Notes under the pieces: model-generated
The model's input: the letters and a program-made list of their open reading frames with translations, nothing else
Databases searched by the model: none
Told to the model about the DNA's origin: nothing
NCBI RefSeq assembly: GCF_000733855.1
Contig: NZ_JPOJ01000001.1
Location: 2,745,001-2,809,000, forward strand
Direction: 5' to 3'
From: Methylomicrobium agile
GTDB lineage: Bacteria; Pseudomonadota; Gammaproteobacteria; Methylococcales; Methylomonadaceae
DNA length: 64,000 nt
Translations under genes and position numbers: made by a program
Shown here: positions 56,720 to 64,000 of the stretch, one piece after another
Numbering within the stretch: the stretch's first letter is position 1
Layout: each line of letters starts with the position of its first letter

Positions 56720-58222
56720 ATGATAAATCCCCAAAATGAATCGAATATCGCTTCCACTTTTACCCGTTCGATCGGAACGGTTGCCGTTTCCGCCGCGATG
56801 ATCTCCAGTCCCGGACTGGCCGATGCGGCGGAAGAAAAAAGCTACACCAAACCGCCTTTCGCCGTCTTTTCGAGCCAAATGCCGGATGCCTTGTCGGGCT
56901 CGTATAAATACGAGAAACCGGTCTGGAACCTGCACGATGCCTTGGGCCTGCCCGAATGGCTGACGGTGTCTCTGGAACAGCGCACCCGCTACGAAACGCT
57001 GGACGGCTGCTTTAAGGCCGGTTGCAAGGGCGGCGACCAGCAGGTCCCCCTGCAGGCCGATCTATGGGTTGAAGCCCATTTTCGACAATGGCGAGTCGGC
57101 GGAGAATTTCTGGACGCCCGCCAATTCCTGGCCGACAAGGGTTCCGGAATCAACAATACCCATGTCGACGAGGCCGATTTCATCCAGGGCTATCTGGCCT
57201 GGGCTGACCAGAATGTAATGTACAGCGGCCTGGGCGTCGAGGCGATCGCCGGCCGGCAGACCCTGAACTTCGGCAGCCGCCGTTTGGTCGCCAGAAACGT
57301 GTTCCGGAATACGCTCAACAGTTTCGACGGTTTCCGTCTGAGAGTTCTCGATTACAACCACTGGCAGTTCAACGCCTTCGTGACCAAACCGGTCGGGCGC
57401 TATCCGAACAATTCACAGCAATTGCTGGACAATTTCCACAGTTTCGACGAGCCGGAAGAGCAAGCATGGTTTTCCGGCGGCTTTCTGGAAGTGTACGATC
57501 TGCCCGCCAAGATCAACGCCGAACTGTACTTGTACCATCTCGACGAAGGCGACCGTAAGCGCAATCCGACCCGAAACCGCCGCTATTTTACGCCGGGCAT
57601 GCGCTTTTATATCAAACCTGAAAAAGGGCATTTCGATTTTCAAACCGAAACGATCGGCCAGTGGGGCACGGTGCGGGCGAATACGGCGTCCAATGAAAAT
57701 CTGGACCATGCGGCCTGGTTCCAGCATCTGGACGCGGGCTACACCTTCGAGATGCCGTGGACGCCGCGCTTCGCGGTCGAGTACGATTATGCGAGCGGCG
57801 ACCACGATCCGAAAGACAAAAAGGACCAGCAGTTCGACACTTTGTACGGCGCGCGGCGCTTCGATTTCGGGCCGACGGGCATATACGCCTCCTTTGCCCG
57901 CAGTAACATCAATACGCCGGGTTACCGGGTCAGCTTCAATCCGCACCCGGCCGTACAAGCTTTTATCAGCCACCGTTTTTTCTGGCTGGCAGAAAACAAG
58001 GATAGCTGGACGGCGGCGGGATTGCGCGATCAGACGGGCGGGTCCGGCGGATTTGTCGGCCAGCAGTTGGAACTGTCGGCACGCTGGGATGTTAACAGCA
58101 GTCTGAACCTGGAAACCGGCTGGGCCCATCTGTTCAAAGGCACCTTTGCCGAAGATGCGCCTAATGCGCCGAAAAGCGGGGATACCGATTATTTCTATGC
58201 GCAAAGCCTGTTCCGGTTTTAA
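56720..58222 (+). CDS. Alginate-export-family outer-membrane porin
   Basis: 500 residues with a signal peptide ending near ADAAEE. The rest is a beta-barrel with alternating aromatics (LTVSLEQRTRYETLDGC, AIAGRQTLNFGSRRLVARNV, FAVEYDYASGDHDPKDKKDQ, LNLETGWAHLF), ending in the terminal Phe (SLFRF) recognised by BamA. This is the Alginate_exp (PF13372) fold, which also occurs in organisms without alginate. No alginate gene is present. Placed between modE and modA behind a ModE-type operator, it may let molybdate or a related anion in, which is inference. Confidence 0.85.
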   Translation: MINPQNESNIASTFTRSIGTVAVSAAMISSPGLADAAEEKSYTKPPFAVFSSQMPDALSGSYKYEKPVWNLHDALGLPEWLTVSLEQRTRYETLDGCFKAGCKGGDQQVPLQADLWVEAHFRQWRVGGEFLDARQFLADKGSGINNTHVDEADFIQGYLAWADQNVMYSGLGVEAIAGRQTLNFGSRRLVARNVFRNTLNSFDGFRLRVLDYNHWQFNAFVTKPVGRYPNNSQQLLDNFHSFDEPEEQAWFSGGFLEVYDLPAKINAELYLYHLDEGDRKRNPTRNRRYFTPGMRFYIKPEKGHFDFQTETIGQWGTVRANTASNENLDHAAWFQHLDAGYTFEMPWTPRFAVEYDYASGDHDPKDKKDQQFDTLYGARRFDFGPTGIYASFARSNINTPGYRVSFNPHPAVQAFISHRFFWLAENKDSWTAAGLRDQTGGSGGFVGQQLELSARWDVNSSLNLETGWAHLFKGTFAEDAPNAPKSGDTDYFYAQSLFRF

Positions 58223-58319
58223 GGATATGTTATAAACCGCTCATCATGCTTAGGATTGGGTTGGAAATCATTTCCCCGAATGTTGAGTGATTGGAAACGC
58301 AGATTATTCACTCCCCTCT

Positions 58320-58478
58320 TTGAAAAAGAGGGGACGGAGGAGATTTTCTAAACTAAATCCCCCTCGATCCCCCTTTTTCAAAGGGGGAGGTGTTTTTGAC
58401 GAGTTCCTCCTTTTTCAAAGGGGGGGAAGTTGTTTTTGACGAAATCCCTTTTTTTCAAAGGGGAAGCTATTTTTGACG
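58320..58478 (+). repeat. Short tandem repeats before modA
   Basis: Three to four units of about 37 bp: cccctttttcaaaggggg then tgtttttgacga. Each unit is itself a small hairpin with ccccttt/aaagggg arms. They lie between the porin and modA; unit length differs slightly. Confidence 0.7.
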
Positions 58479-58496
58479 AAACCATTAGGAGTGCCC

Positions 58497-59267
58497 ATGT
58501 TCGCTACCTTCATCTCACGCTTCTCGATGATCGTGCTATGCTGCGCGGTCGTCGTTTGCCAGCCGGCCCTTGCCGCCACGACGATAGCGGCGGTCGCTTC
58601 CAATTTCGCCCAGCCGATGACCGAAATCGCCGCAGCGTTCGAAAAGGCGACCGGTCACAGCGCCAAGCTGTCGTTCGGTTCTTCGGGCAAATTCGTCGCG
58701 CAGATCGAAAACGGGGCGCCGTTCGAAGTGTTTCTGTCCGCCGACGCCGAAAAACCGGAACAACTGGAAAAGGCCGGGCTGGCCGTAGCCGGCAGCCGCT
58801 TTACCTATGCGGTCGGCAAGCTGGTGCTGTGGTCGGCCAAGCCGGGCTATGTCGACGCTCAGGGGCGCATCCTGGAACAGGGCGGCTTCAAGCATCTGGC
58901 GCTGGCCGATCCCAAATTGGCGCCTTACGGCGAGGCCGCCGTCGAGGTGTTGAAGAACAAGGGTTTCTTCGAAAAACTCCAGCCCTTGTTCGTGCTCGGC
59001 GAGAACATTTCGCAAACTTATCAGTTCGTCTCGACCGGCAATGCGGAGCTGGGCTTCATCGCGCTGTCGCAGGTGATCGAGAACGGCAAAATTCTCAAGG
59101 GTTCCGCCTGGACCGTGCCTGAAAATCTTCATGCGCCGATTCGCCAGGATGCGGTGTTGCTGAATAAAGGCGCGGCAAATCCGGCGGCGCCCGCGTTGCT
59201 CGAATTCCTCAAATCCGCCGAAGCGCGGGCGATCATCCAAAAATACGGTTACAGTTTGGCCGATTGA
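58497..59267 (+). CDS. modA: Molybdate-binding periplasmic protein ModA
   Basis: 256 residues from the ATG at 58497, preceded by AGGAG. Signal peptide to AALAA-like PALAATTIAA. VASNFAQPMTEIAAAFEKAT, SFGSSGKFVAQIENGAPFEV and FLSADAEKPEQLE are ModA blocks with the serine and other oxyanion contacts; the QDAVLL region closes the cleft. Binds molybdate or tungstate. 12 bp before modB. Confidence 0.94.
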   Translation: MFATFISRFSMIVLCCAVVVCQPALAATTIAAVASNFAQPMTEIAAAFEKATGHSAKLSFGSSGKFVAQIENGAPFEVFLSADAEKPEQLEKAGLAVAGSRFTYAVGKLVLWSAKPGYVDAQGRILEQGGFKHLALADPKLAPYGEAAVEVLKNKGFFEKLQPLFVLGENISQTYQFVSTGNAELGFIALSQVIENGKILKGSAWTVPENLHAPIRQDAVLLNKGAANPAAPALLEFLKSAEARAIIQKYGYSLAD

Positions 59268-59279
59268 ATTTTCCAACCG

Positions 59280-59966
59280 ATGTTCAGCGATGACGATATT
59301 TCGGCGCTTTGGCTGACTTTTCAGGTCGCCGGCCTGACGACCGTCCTGCTGTTGCTGCTCGGCACCCCGCTGGCCTGGTGGCTGGCGCGCACCGGATCGC
59401 GCTGGAAGGGCATCGTCAATGCCCTGATCGCGTTGCCTCTGATTTTGCCGCCCACCGTGCTCGGTTTTTATCTATTGGTGCTGCTCGGTCCGAACGGGCC
59501 GATCGGCGCCCTGATGGCGGGACTGGGCCTCGGTCCCTTGCCCTTTACCTTTAAGGGGCTCGTCGTCGCGTCGGTATTGTATTCGTTGCCGTTCGTGGTG
59601 CAGCCCTTGCATACGGCCTTTGCCGCGATCGGCCGTCAGCCCCTGGAAGCCGCCGCCACGCTGCGTGCCGGGCCGCTGGATACCTTTTTCCACATCGTGG
59701 CCCCGCTGGCGAAGCCGGGCTTTATAACCGCCGCGATACTCGGCTTCGCCCATACGGTCGGCGAATTCGGCGTGGTGTTGATGATCGGCGGCAATATTCC
59801 CGGCAAAACCCGGGTGGTTTCGGTGCAAATCTACAATCACGTCGAGGCGCTGGAATACGGCCGGGCGCATTGGCTGGCCGGCGGCTTGCTGGCTTTCAGC
59901 TTTACCGTGTTGCTGCTGTTGTTTAGCGTTTTAAAAAACCCTCCTGTTTCTCATCCAATCAAATGA
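59280..59966 (+). CDS. modB: Molybdate ABC transporter permease ModB
   Basis: 228 residues with five to six membrane spans. [20 protein letters not shown] is the EAA loop that docks ModC, followed by [19 protein letters not shown], a conserved ModB end region. Overlaps modC by 4 bp. Confidence 0.95.
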   Translation: MFSDDDISALWLTFQVAGLTTVLLLLLGTPLAWWLARTGSRWKGIVNALIALPLILPPTVLGFYLLVLLGPNGPIGALMAGLGLGPLPFTFKGLVVASVLYSLPFVVQPLHTAFAAIGRQPLEAAATLRAGPLDTFFHIVAPLAKPGFITAAILGFAHTVGEFGVVLMIGGNIPGKTRVVSVQIYNHVEALEYGRAHWLAGGLLAFSFTVLLLLFSVLKNPPVSHPIK

Positions 59967-61042
59967 GCCAGACCATCTTTACCCGCTTTCAATTGGATTA
60001 CGGCGCGTTTCAGTTGGATGCCGACCTGAATCTGCCCGGATCGGGCATCAGCGTGCTGTTCGGCCCTTCCGGCTCCGGTAAGACCACTTTACTGCGCTGC
60101 ATTGCCGGGCTCGAGCAACCGCCGCAGGGTTTTCTGAGCGTCAACGGCAAGATCTGGCAGGACAGCGAACGGGCCATTTTCCTGCCGCCCTATCAACGCC
60201 AGGTCGGTTATGTGTTCCAGGATGCCAATCTGTTTCCGCATTTAACGGTATTCGACAACCTGAACTTTGGCCTGAAGCGCGTTGGCCGGTCGTTTAACGG
60301 CGGCGATGTGCGGAAGACTTTAAAGCTTTTGGCGATCGACCGCTTGCTGGACCGAATGCCGGATCGGCTGTCGGGGGGAGAACGGCAACGGGTCGCCATT
60401 GCGCGTGCGCTGGTTCTCAAACCGGAATTGCTGCTGATGGATGAGCCGATGGCTTCGCTGGATTTCAAACTCAAGCAGGAGATCCTGCCGTTTTTGATCC
60501 GTTTGCGCCAGCAATTGGACATTCCGGTTTTGTATGTCACGCATTCGCAGGAGGAAGTCGCGCAGTTGGCCGATCATCTGGTGGCGATAGACGCAGGCCG
60601 CGTGCTGGCGTCGGGCCCGCTCGCCGATACGTTGGGCCGTATCGATCTGCCGATAGCGGAGGACAAGCATGCTCTGATGGTCTGGCAGGGGCGCGTCGTG
60701 GAACACGATGCCGACTATCATTTGACCCTGATCGGCTTTAGCGGCGCGGAGCTTCATCTGCCGATAGTGGCGGCGGCTATCGGCGACACGGTAAGGGTAC
60801 AGATCTATGCCAGCGATGTTAGTATTTCCCTGGAAGCGCCGCGGGCGACCAGCATTCTGAACGTGCTGCCCGCCACGATCACGGACATAGCCGACAGGTT
60901 GAACGGCCAGGCAATCGTAAAGCTCGAAGTCAGTGCGCTGCCGTTGTTGGCGCATATCACCTGTAAATCCAGACAGTTACTGGATTTGCAGGTGGGCAGG
61001 CACGTTTATGTGCAGATTAAAGGCACATCCATTGTAAATTAG
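59963..61042 (+). CDS. modC: Molybdate ABC transporter ATPase ModC
   Basis: 359 residues. Walker [10 protein letters not shown] (34-42), Q-loop [13 protein letters not shown], signature [15 protein letters not shown], Walker [13 protein letters not shown]. The C-terminal part from about 290 is a MOP domain ([16 protein letters not shown]) that may bind molybdate and feed back on transport. Standard modABC order. Confidence 0.95.
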   Translation: MSQTIFTRFQLDYGAFQLDADLNLPGSGISVLFGPSGSGKTTLLRCIAGLEQPPQGFLSVNGKIWQDSERAIFLPPYQRQVGYVFQDANLFPHLTVFDNLNFGLKRVGRSFNGGDVRKTLKLLAIDRLLDRMPDRLSGGERQRVAIARALVLKPELLLMDEPMASLDFKLKQEILPFLIRLRQQLDIPVLYVTHSQEEVAQLADHLVAIDAGRVLASGPLADTLGRIDLPIAEDKHALMVWQGRVVEHDADYHLTLIGFSGAELHLPIVAAAIGDTVRVQIYASDVSISLEAPRATSILNVLPATITDIADRLNGQAIVKLEVSALPLLAHITCKSRQLLDLQVGRHVYVQIKGTSIVN

Positions 61043-61059
61043 CGCATGGGAGATTCATC

Positions 61060-61488
61060 ATGAAAGTCAGTGCACGCAACCAGTTCAAAGGAGTCGTCAG
61101 CGAAGTTCGCCCGGGTTCGGTATATACGGAAGTTCTCGTGCGATTGCAGGGCGGAGATACTCTCGTCGCCACGGTGACCAAGGAATCGGCCGAATCGCTC
61201 GCTATCCAGGCCGGCAAGGAAGTGATCGCGATGATCAAGGCGCCGCACGTGATCATCGTCACCGATTTCGGCGGCTACCGCATTTCGGCGCGCAACCAGC
61301 TCCAGGGAACGGTGACTCAAGTCAAGCTCGGCGCGATCAACAGCGAGGTGGACATCGAATTGAAAGGCGGCGAAACGGTGGCCGCCACGGTCACGAACGA
61401 AAGCGTCGAAGCGCTGGATTTACGCCAGGGGCAGCCGGTGACGGCGGTATTCAAAGCCGGATCGGTGATTCTGGCGGTCGCGGGATAA
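61060..61488 (+). CDS. Molybdopterin/molybdate-binding protein with two MOP domains (ModG-like)
   Basis: 142 residues: two similar halves, MKVSARNQFKGVVSEVRPGS ... and YRISARNQLQGTVTQVKLGA, both of the MOP (molbindin) fold. It stores molybdate in the cytosol. 17 bp downstream of modC, and overlapping the next ORF by one base (TAATG). GGGAG lies before the start. Confidence 0.92.
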   Translation: MKVSARNQFKGVVSEVRPGSVYTEVLVRLQGGDTLVATVTKESAESLAIQAGKEVIAMIKAPHVIIVTDFGGYRISARNQLQGTVTQVKLGAINSEVDIELKGGETVAATVTNESVEALDLRQGQPVTAVFKAGSVILAVAG

Positions 61489-61850
61489 TGAGCCATCGCC
61501 TGCGGACCGGCTCGATCCCGGCCGCAGTTCGTACCGTGGAAGGTGCCATGCTGCTGGAAATGAACGTAACACTGGGCCGCGGCCGTTTCGGCTTGTCGAT
61601 GCAATTGTCGGCCAGCGCAACCTGCGTCGGCCTGTTCGGAAAATCCGGGGCCGGCAAAAGCGCGGTTTTCGATTTGATTTCCGGCGCCCTGCAACCCCAA
61701 AGCGGGCGCATCGTTCTGAACGGCAAGATTTTATCCGACAGCACCCGAGGCATCGTGATGCCCCGCGAACTGCGCCCGGTCGGCGCGGCCGCGCAGATCG
61801 ACGGCGCGGGTTACGACTCGTCGGGCGACGGCTTTTCGCCGCCCGGCTGA
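61488..61850 (+). pseudogene. Truncated ModC-like ABC ATPase
   Basis: 120 residues. It has Walker A GKSGAGKS (51-58) and the first strands of an ABC ATPase of ModC type (MLLEMNVTLGRGRFGLSMQL ... SGRIVLNGKIL) but ends soon after, with no Q-loop, signature or Walker B. After MPRELRPVG the sequence is not ABC-like. It appears to be a broken second modC or a fragment captured after the MOP gene. Unlikely to work as an ATPase. Confidence 0.7.
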
Positions 61851-61906
61851 AGACCGGGCGGTATCCTGTTGTTTCAAGGAAGTTTCTCCCTTTTTGGCCC
61901 TTACCG

Positions 61907-62824
61907 ATGTTCATCCGGCAAATCCATTATCTGCTCGCTCTCGCCAAAACCCGACATTTCGGCCGGGCGGCCGAGCTCAGCCATGTTTCCCAGCCCGCCC
62001 TGTCGAACGCCATCCAGCATCTCGAAGAAGAACTGGGCATCACCATCATCAAGCGCGGACAGCGTTTCGAGGGTTTTACCGAGGAAGGCGAAAAAGTCTT
62101 GCAGTGGGCGCGCATTCTGGCCCAGAACTGGGAGGGCATGCGCCAGGCCGCCGTCCAGTATCGCCGGCAGCTCACCGGCGTTCTGCGCCTGGGCGCCATC
62201 CCGACGATGCTGGCCGTCACGCCGCTGCTGACCAAGCCCTGCCAGGACGAATATCCCGGCATCGCCGTCAAACTGACCTCCCTCTGCGCCGAAGAACTCA
62301 TCCGGCAACTCGACGGCTTCGAGCTGGATCTGGGCCTGACCTATCTGGAGGATCCCCGGTTAAAAGGATTCCGGATTTTGCCGCTGTACCGCGAGCGGCA
62401 CGTGCTGCTGGCCCGGAAGCCGGATTCCCGCCTGCTCGAAGGCCATTTGAGCTGGAACGACGTCGAAGGGCTTCCCTTGTGCCTCTTGACGCCGAACATG
62501 CAAAACCGCCATCTGATCGACGCCGCCTTCCGGCAGGCCGGGGTCGCCCCGAAGATCATGCTGGAAACCGATTCGATCTTCGCCCTGTATGCGCACGTAT
62601 GCAACGTGGGCCTGTACAGTATTGTGCCGCACAGCATGCTGAGCCAGTTCGAAATGCGCCAGGAAGTGGCCGCGCTGCCGCTGGCGCCCGAGCTTTCGCG
62701 GAAAGTGGGCCTGGTCATGCGCCGCCAGGAGTTGCCCATCCCGATCCAGGACGCCGCCTGGAAAATAGCCCAAGGACTGAATTTGCAGCATTGCTTCGAT
62801 TCGTTGATAATCGGCAAGTTATGA
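61907..62824 (+). CDS. LysR-family transcriptional regulator
   Basis: 305 residues. HTH at the N-terminus (HFGRAAELSHVSQPALSNAI), linker helix and effector domain (GVLRLGAIPTMLAVTPLLTK onward). It belongs to the OxyR/CynR-like branch, with LTPNMQNRHLIDAAF and PHSMLSQFE; C-rich redox loops are absent except isolated cysteines. It may regulate the mod genes or a formate dehydrogenase set; nothing adjacent decides. Confidence 0.85.
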   Translation: MFIRQIHYLLALAKTRHFGRAAELSHVSQPALSNAIQHLEEELGITIIKRGQRFEGFTEEGEKVLQWARILAQNWEGMRQAAVQYRRQLTGVLRLGAIPTMLAVTPLLTKPCQDEYPGIAVKLTSLCAEELIRQLDGFELDLGLTYLEDPRLKGFRILPLYRERHVLLARKPDSRLLEGHLSWNDVEGLPLCLLTPNMQNRHLIDAAFRQAGVAPKIMLETDSIFALYAHVCNVGLYSIVPHSMLSQFEMRQEVAALPLAPELSRKVGLVMRRQELPIPIQDAAWKIAQGLNLQHCFDSLIIGKL

Positions 62825-63021
62825 ATGAGTGATAAAACCGGACGATCGCCGGGTCCGTGCGACCGGCGCGGTTTGGCCTGCGCTCCGGGGTGATCCGCCG
62901 CGGGCCGCGTGTTCCCGGAAATAAATTTTCCGCGCCCGGCACAAATGCCGATGTAAGGTTTCTAACTGAACGTACGACGCGCAGCCGTTTTATCGATAAA
63001 CCGATTTTTGGAGGAGAGACT

Positions 63022-64000
63022 GTGAACAGGCGAAAACGCGCATCTTGCTCTTTTTTGATACTGGGCGTTTTGGCGGTTGCGGCCGGCGGGCTGCTGAATC
63101 CGCACCTGCTGGAGGGTAAAACCGTCAATCCTTCTCTGAACAAGGCGGCGGTCGGTCCGGATACCCCCTATATCGTGTTGGGGATGGGGTGCTTTTGGGG
63201 CGCCGAAAAGCGCATGCAGGCGCTGACCGGCGTGCTGGACGTCGAAGCCGGCTATGCCGGGGGCGATATGCCTTCCCCCGTTTACGAAACGCTTCACGAC
63301 ACCGAAAAGGCGATAGAAGAAGGCACTCCCGTCAAAAACCATGCCGAAGTGGTTAAAGTCTATTACGACCCACGGCAGACCACCCTCGAACGCGTCCTGA
63401 TCCATTTTTGGGAAAACCACAATCCGACCCAGGGCAATCGCCAGGGCAACGACATCGGCAGCAATTACCGCAGCGCCGTCTTTTACCGTACCGACGAGGA
63501 ACGCCGGTGGGCCGAGAAAACACGGGAAGTCTATCAACAGAGCCTGAAGAAGGTGGGTATCGCCAAGCCTATTACGACCGAAATTGCGCCGCTCAGGAAC
63601 TATGCCGCCGCCGAAGATTACCATCAGGACTATCTGGAAAAGAATCCGCTCGGTTATTGCGGATTGGGAGGCATCGGCGTGGCCTATCTCGATCCGCGGA
63701 CTGCCGTCGGCGGCGCGGTTCCGCATGAGGCGGCCGAAACCGGGGAGGGCGGTCAGGGTTGGCAGAATGTCGCCTTGAATGTCGGGGAACAGCTGATCGC
63801 CTTCGAAGCGGACGATTGCGGCTATTGCCGGCAATTCGACAAGGAAGTGCTTGCGGTCTGGAAAAATCCGCTTCCCATCGTGTCCACCCATTTGACGGCG
63901 CCTCCGGAAGGCTGGAAGCTGAACGGGGAATTATTCGCCACTCCCACCATCGTCCTGTTCAGAGACCGGCAGGAAGTCGCCCGCTATACCGGTTATCGGG
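63022..64000 (+). CDS. msrA: Exported peptide-methionine (S)-S-oxide reductase MsrA with a thioredoxin-like domain (partial)
   Basis: GAGGAGAGAC precedes a GTG at 63022. N-terminal membrane/signal segment (FLILGVLAVAAGGLL), then MsrA: LGMGCFWGAEKRM has the catalytic C57, and VEAGYAGGDMP and NHAEVVKVYYDP are family blocks. After about residue 235 a thioredoxin-like domain starts, with ADDCGYCRQF (C266, C269) and the cis-Pro loop ATPTIVLF. It would repair oxidised methionine in the periplasm with a built-in reductant. It continues beyond the window. Confidence 0.88.
   Translation, partial: MNRRKRASCSFLILGVLAVAAGGLLNPHLLEGKTVNPSLNKAAVGPDTPYIVLGMGCFWGAEKRMQALTGVLDVEAGYAGGDMPSPVYETLHDTEKAIEEGTPVKNHAEVVKVYYDPRQTTLERVLIHFWENHNPTQGNRQGNDIGSNYRSAVFYRTDEERRWAEKTREVYQQSLKKVGIAKPITTEIAPLRNYAAAEDYHQDYLEKNPLGYCGLGGIGVAYLDPRTAVGGAVPHEAAETGEGGQGWQNVALNVGEQLIAFEADDCGYCRQFDKEVLAVWKNPLPIVSTHLTAPPEGWKLNGELFATPTIVLFRDRQEVARYTGYR

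Noticed and set aside
58320-58478. Tandem units before modA as a CRISPR or riboswitch
   Set aside because: Units are contiguous, imperfect hairpins without spacers, and no molybdenum-cofactor riboswitch features were recognised.

Overview
The window looks like chromosomal DNA of a gammaproteobacterial methylotroph, most likely a Methylococcales methanotroph. The grounds are inference from content: a gshB-tonB-algH-ruvX-pyrRBC cluster of gammaproteobacterial type, an MxaD-like periplasmic SRPBCC protein beside a YVTN beta-propeller, GC-rich coding DNA, and a dense load of GTAGG...CCTAC inverted repeats. No rRNA or tRNA gene was recognised and the species cannot be named from the sequence.

Layout. 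1-7.6 kb is an accessory, partly AT-rich segment. It holds the tail of a methyltransferase, an IS5-family element abutting an IS630-family element, two overlapping exported or membrane proteins of unknown function (the second frameshifted), an unknown cysteine-containing protein and a truncated IS5-type transposase. 7.6-10.6 kb has a Nudix hydrolase, a beta carbonic anhydrase and LysR and TetR regulators. 10.7-21.8 kb is an NAD-reducing [NiFe] hydrogenase locus: hypB, hoxW, hoxH, hoxY, hoxU and hoxF on the minus strand, diverging from hypF, hypC, hypD and hypE on the plus strand. The hoxY-hoxH junction is broken up by repeats and a 300-bp-offset duplication carrying a piece of an antitoxin gene. 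22.7-28.4 kb is a tripartite RND efflux system. 28.6-32.4 kb carries periplasmic and small conserved proteins.

32.5-40.3 kb is a SUF iron-sulfur assembly locus: an Rrf2 regulator with an IscR-like operator, sufB, sufC, sufD, an antisense frameshifted Uma2 gene, sufS, sufU, rsmJ and a Rieske ferredoxin. 40.6-45.4 kb holds housekeeping genes (YdcH-like, DUF423, moaB, a DegP/Q protease, a double cyclic-nucleotide-binding/rhodanese protein, rpmG, rpmB). 45.5-51.2 kb is gshB-tonB-algH-ruvX-pyrR-pyrB-pyrC', where the last dihydroorotase homologue lacks its HxH metal ligands. 51.8-55.7 kb contains a lytic transglycosylase lipoprotein, a UvrD-like helicase pseudogene with ankyrin-like repeats and an AAA+ fragment.

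55.7-61.9 kb is a molybdate module: modE divergent from an alginate-export-type porin, with a strong ModE-like palindrome between them, then modA, modB, modC, a di-domain molybdopterin-binding protein and a truncated ModC-like ATPase. The window ends with a LysR regulator and an exported MsrA carrying a C-terminal thioredoxin-like domain that runs off the end.

How they fit together: the Hox enzyme would move electrons between H2 and NAD(H), and the hyp genes build its NiFe site, although hypA is not here. The SUF locus supplies Fe-S clusters under a probable Fe-S-sensing repressor. The mod locus imports molybdate, and its ModE site suggests that an outer-membrane porin is controlled together with it. 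Several genes are broken at homopolymers (the 3.8-5.2 kb gene and the Uma2 gene), so either real decay or assembly error must be kept in mind.
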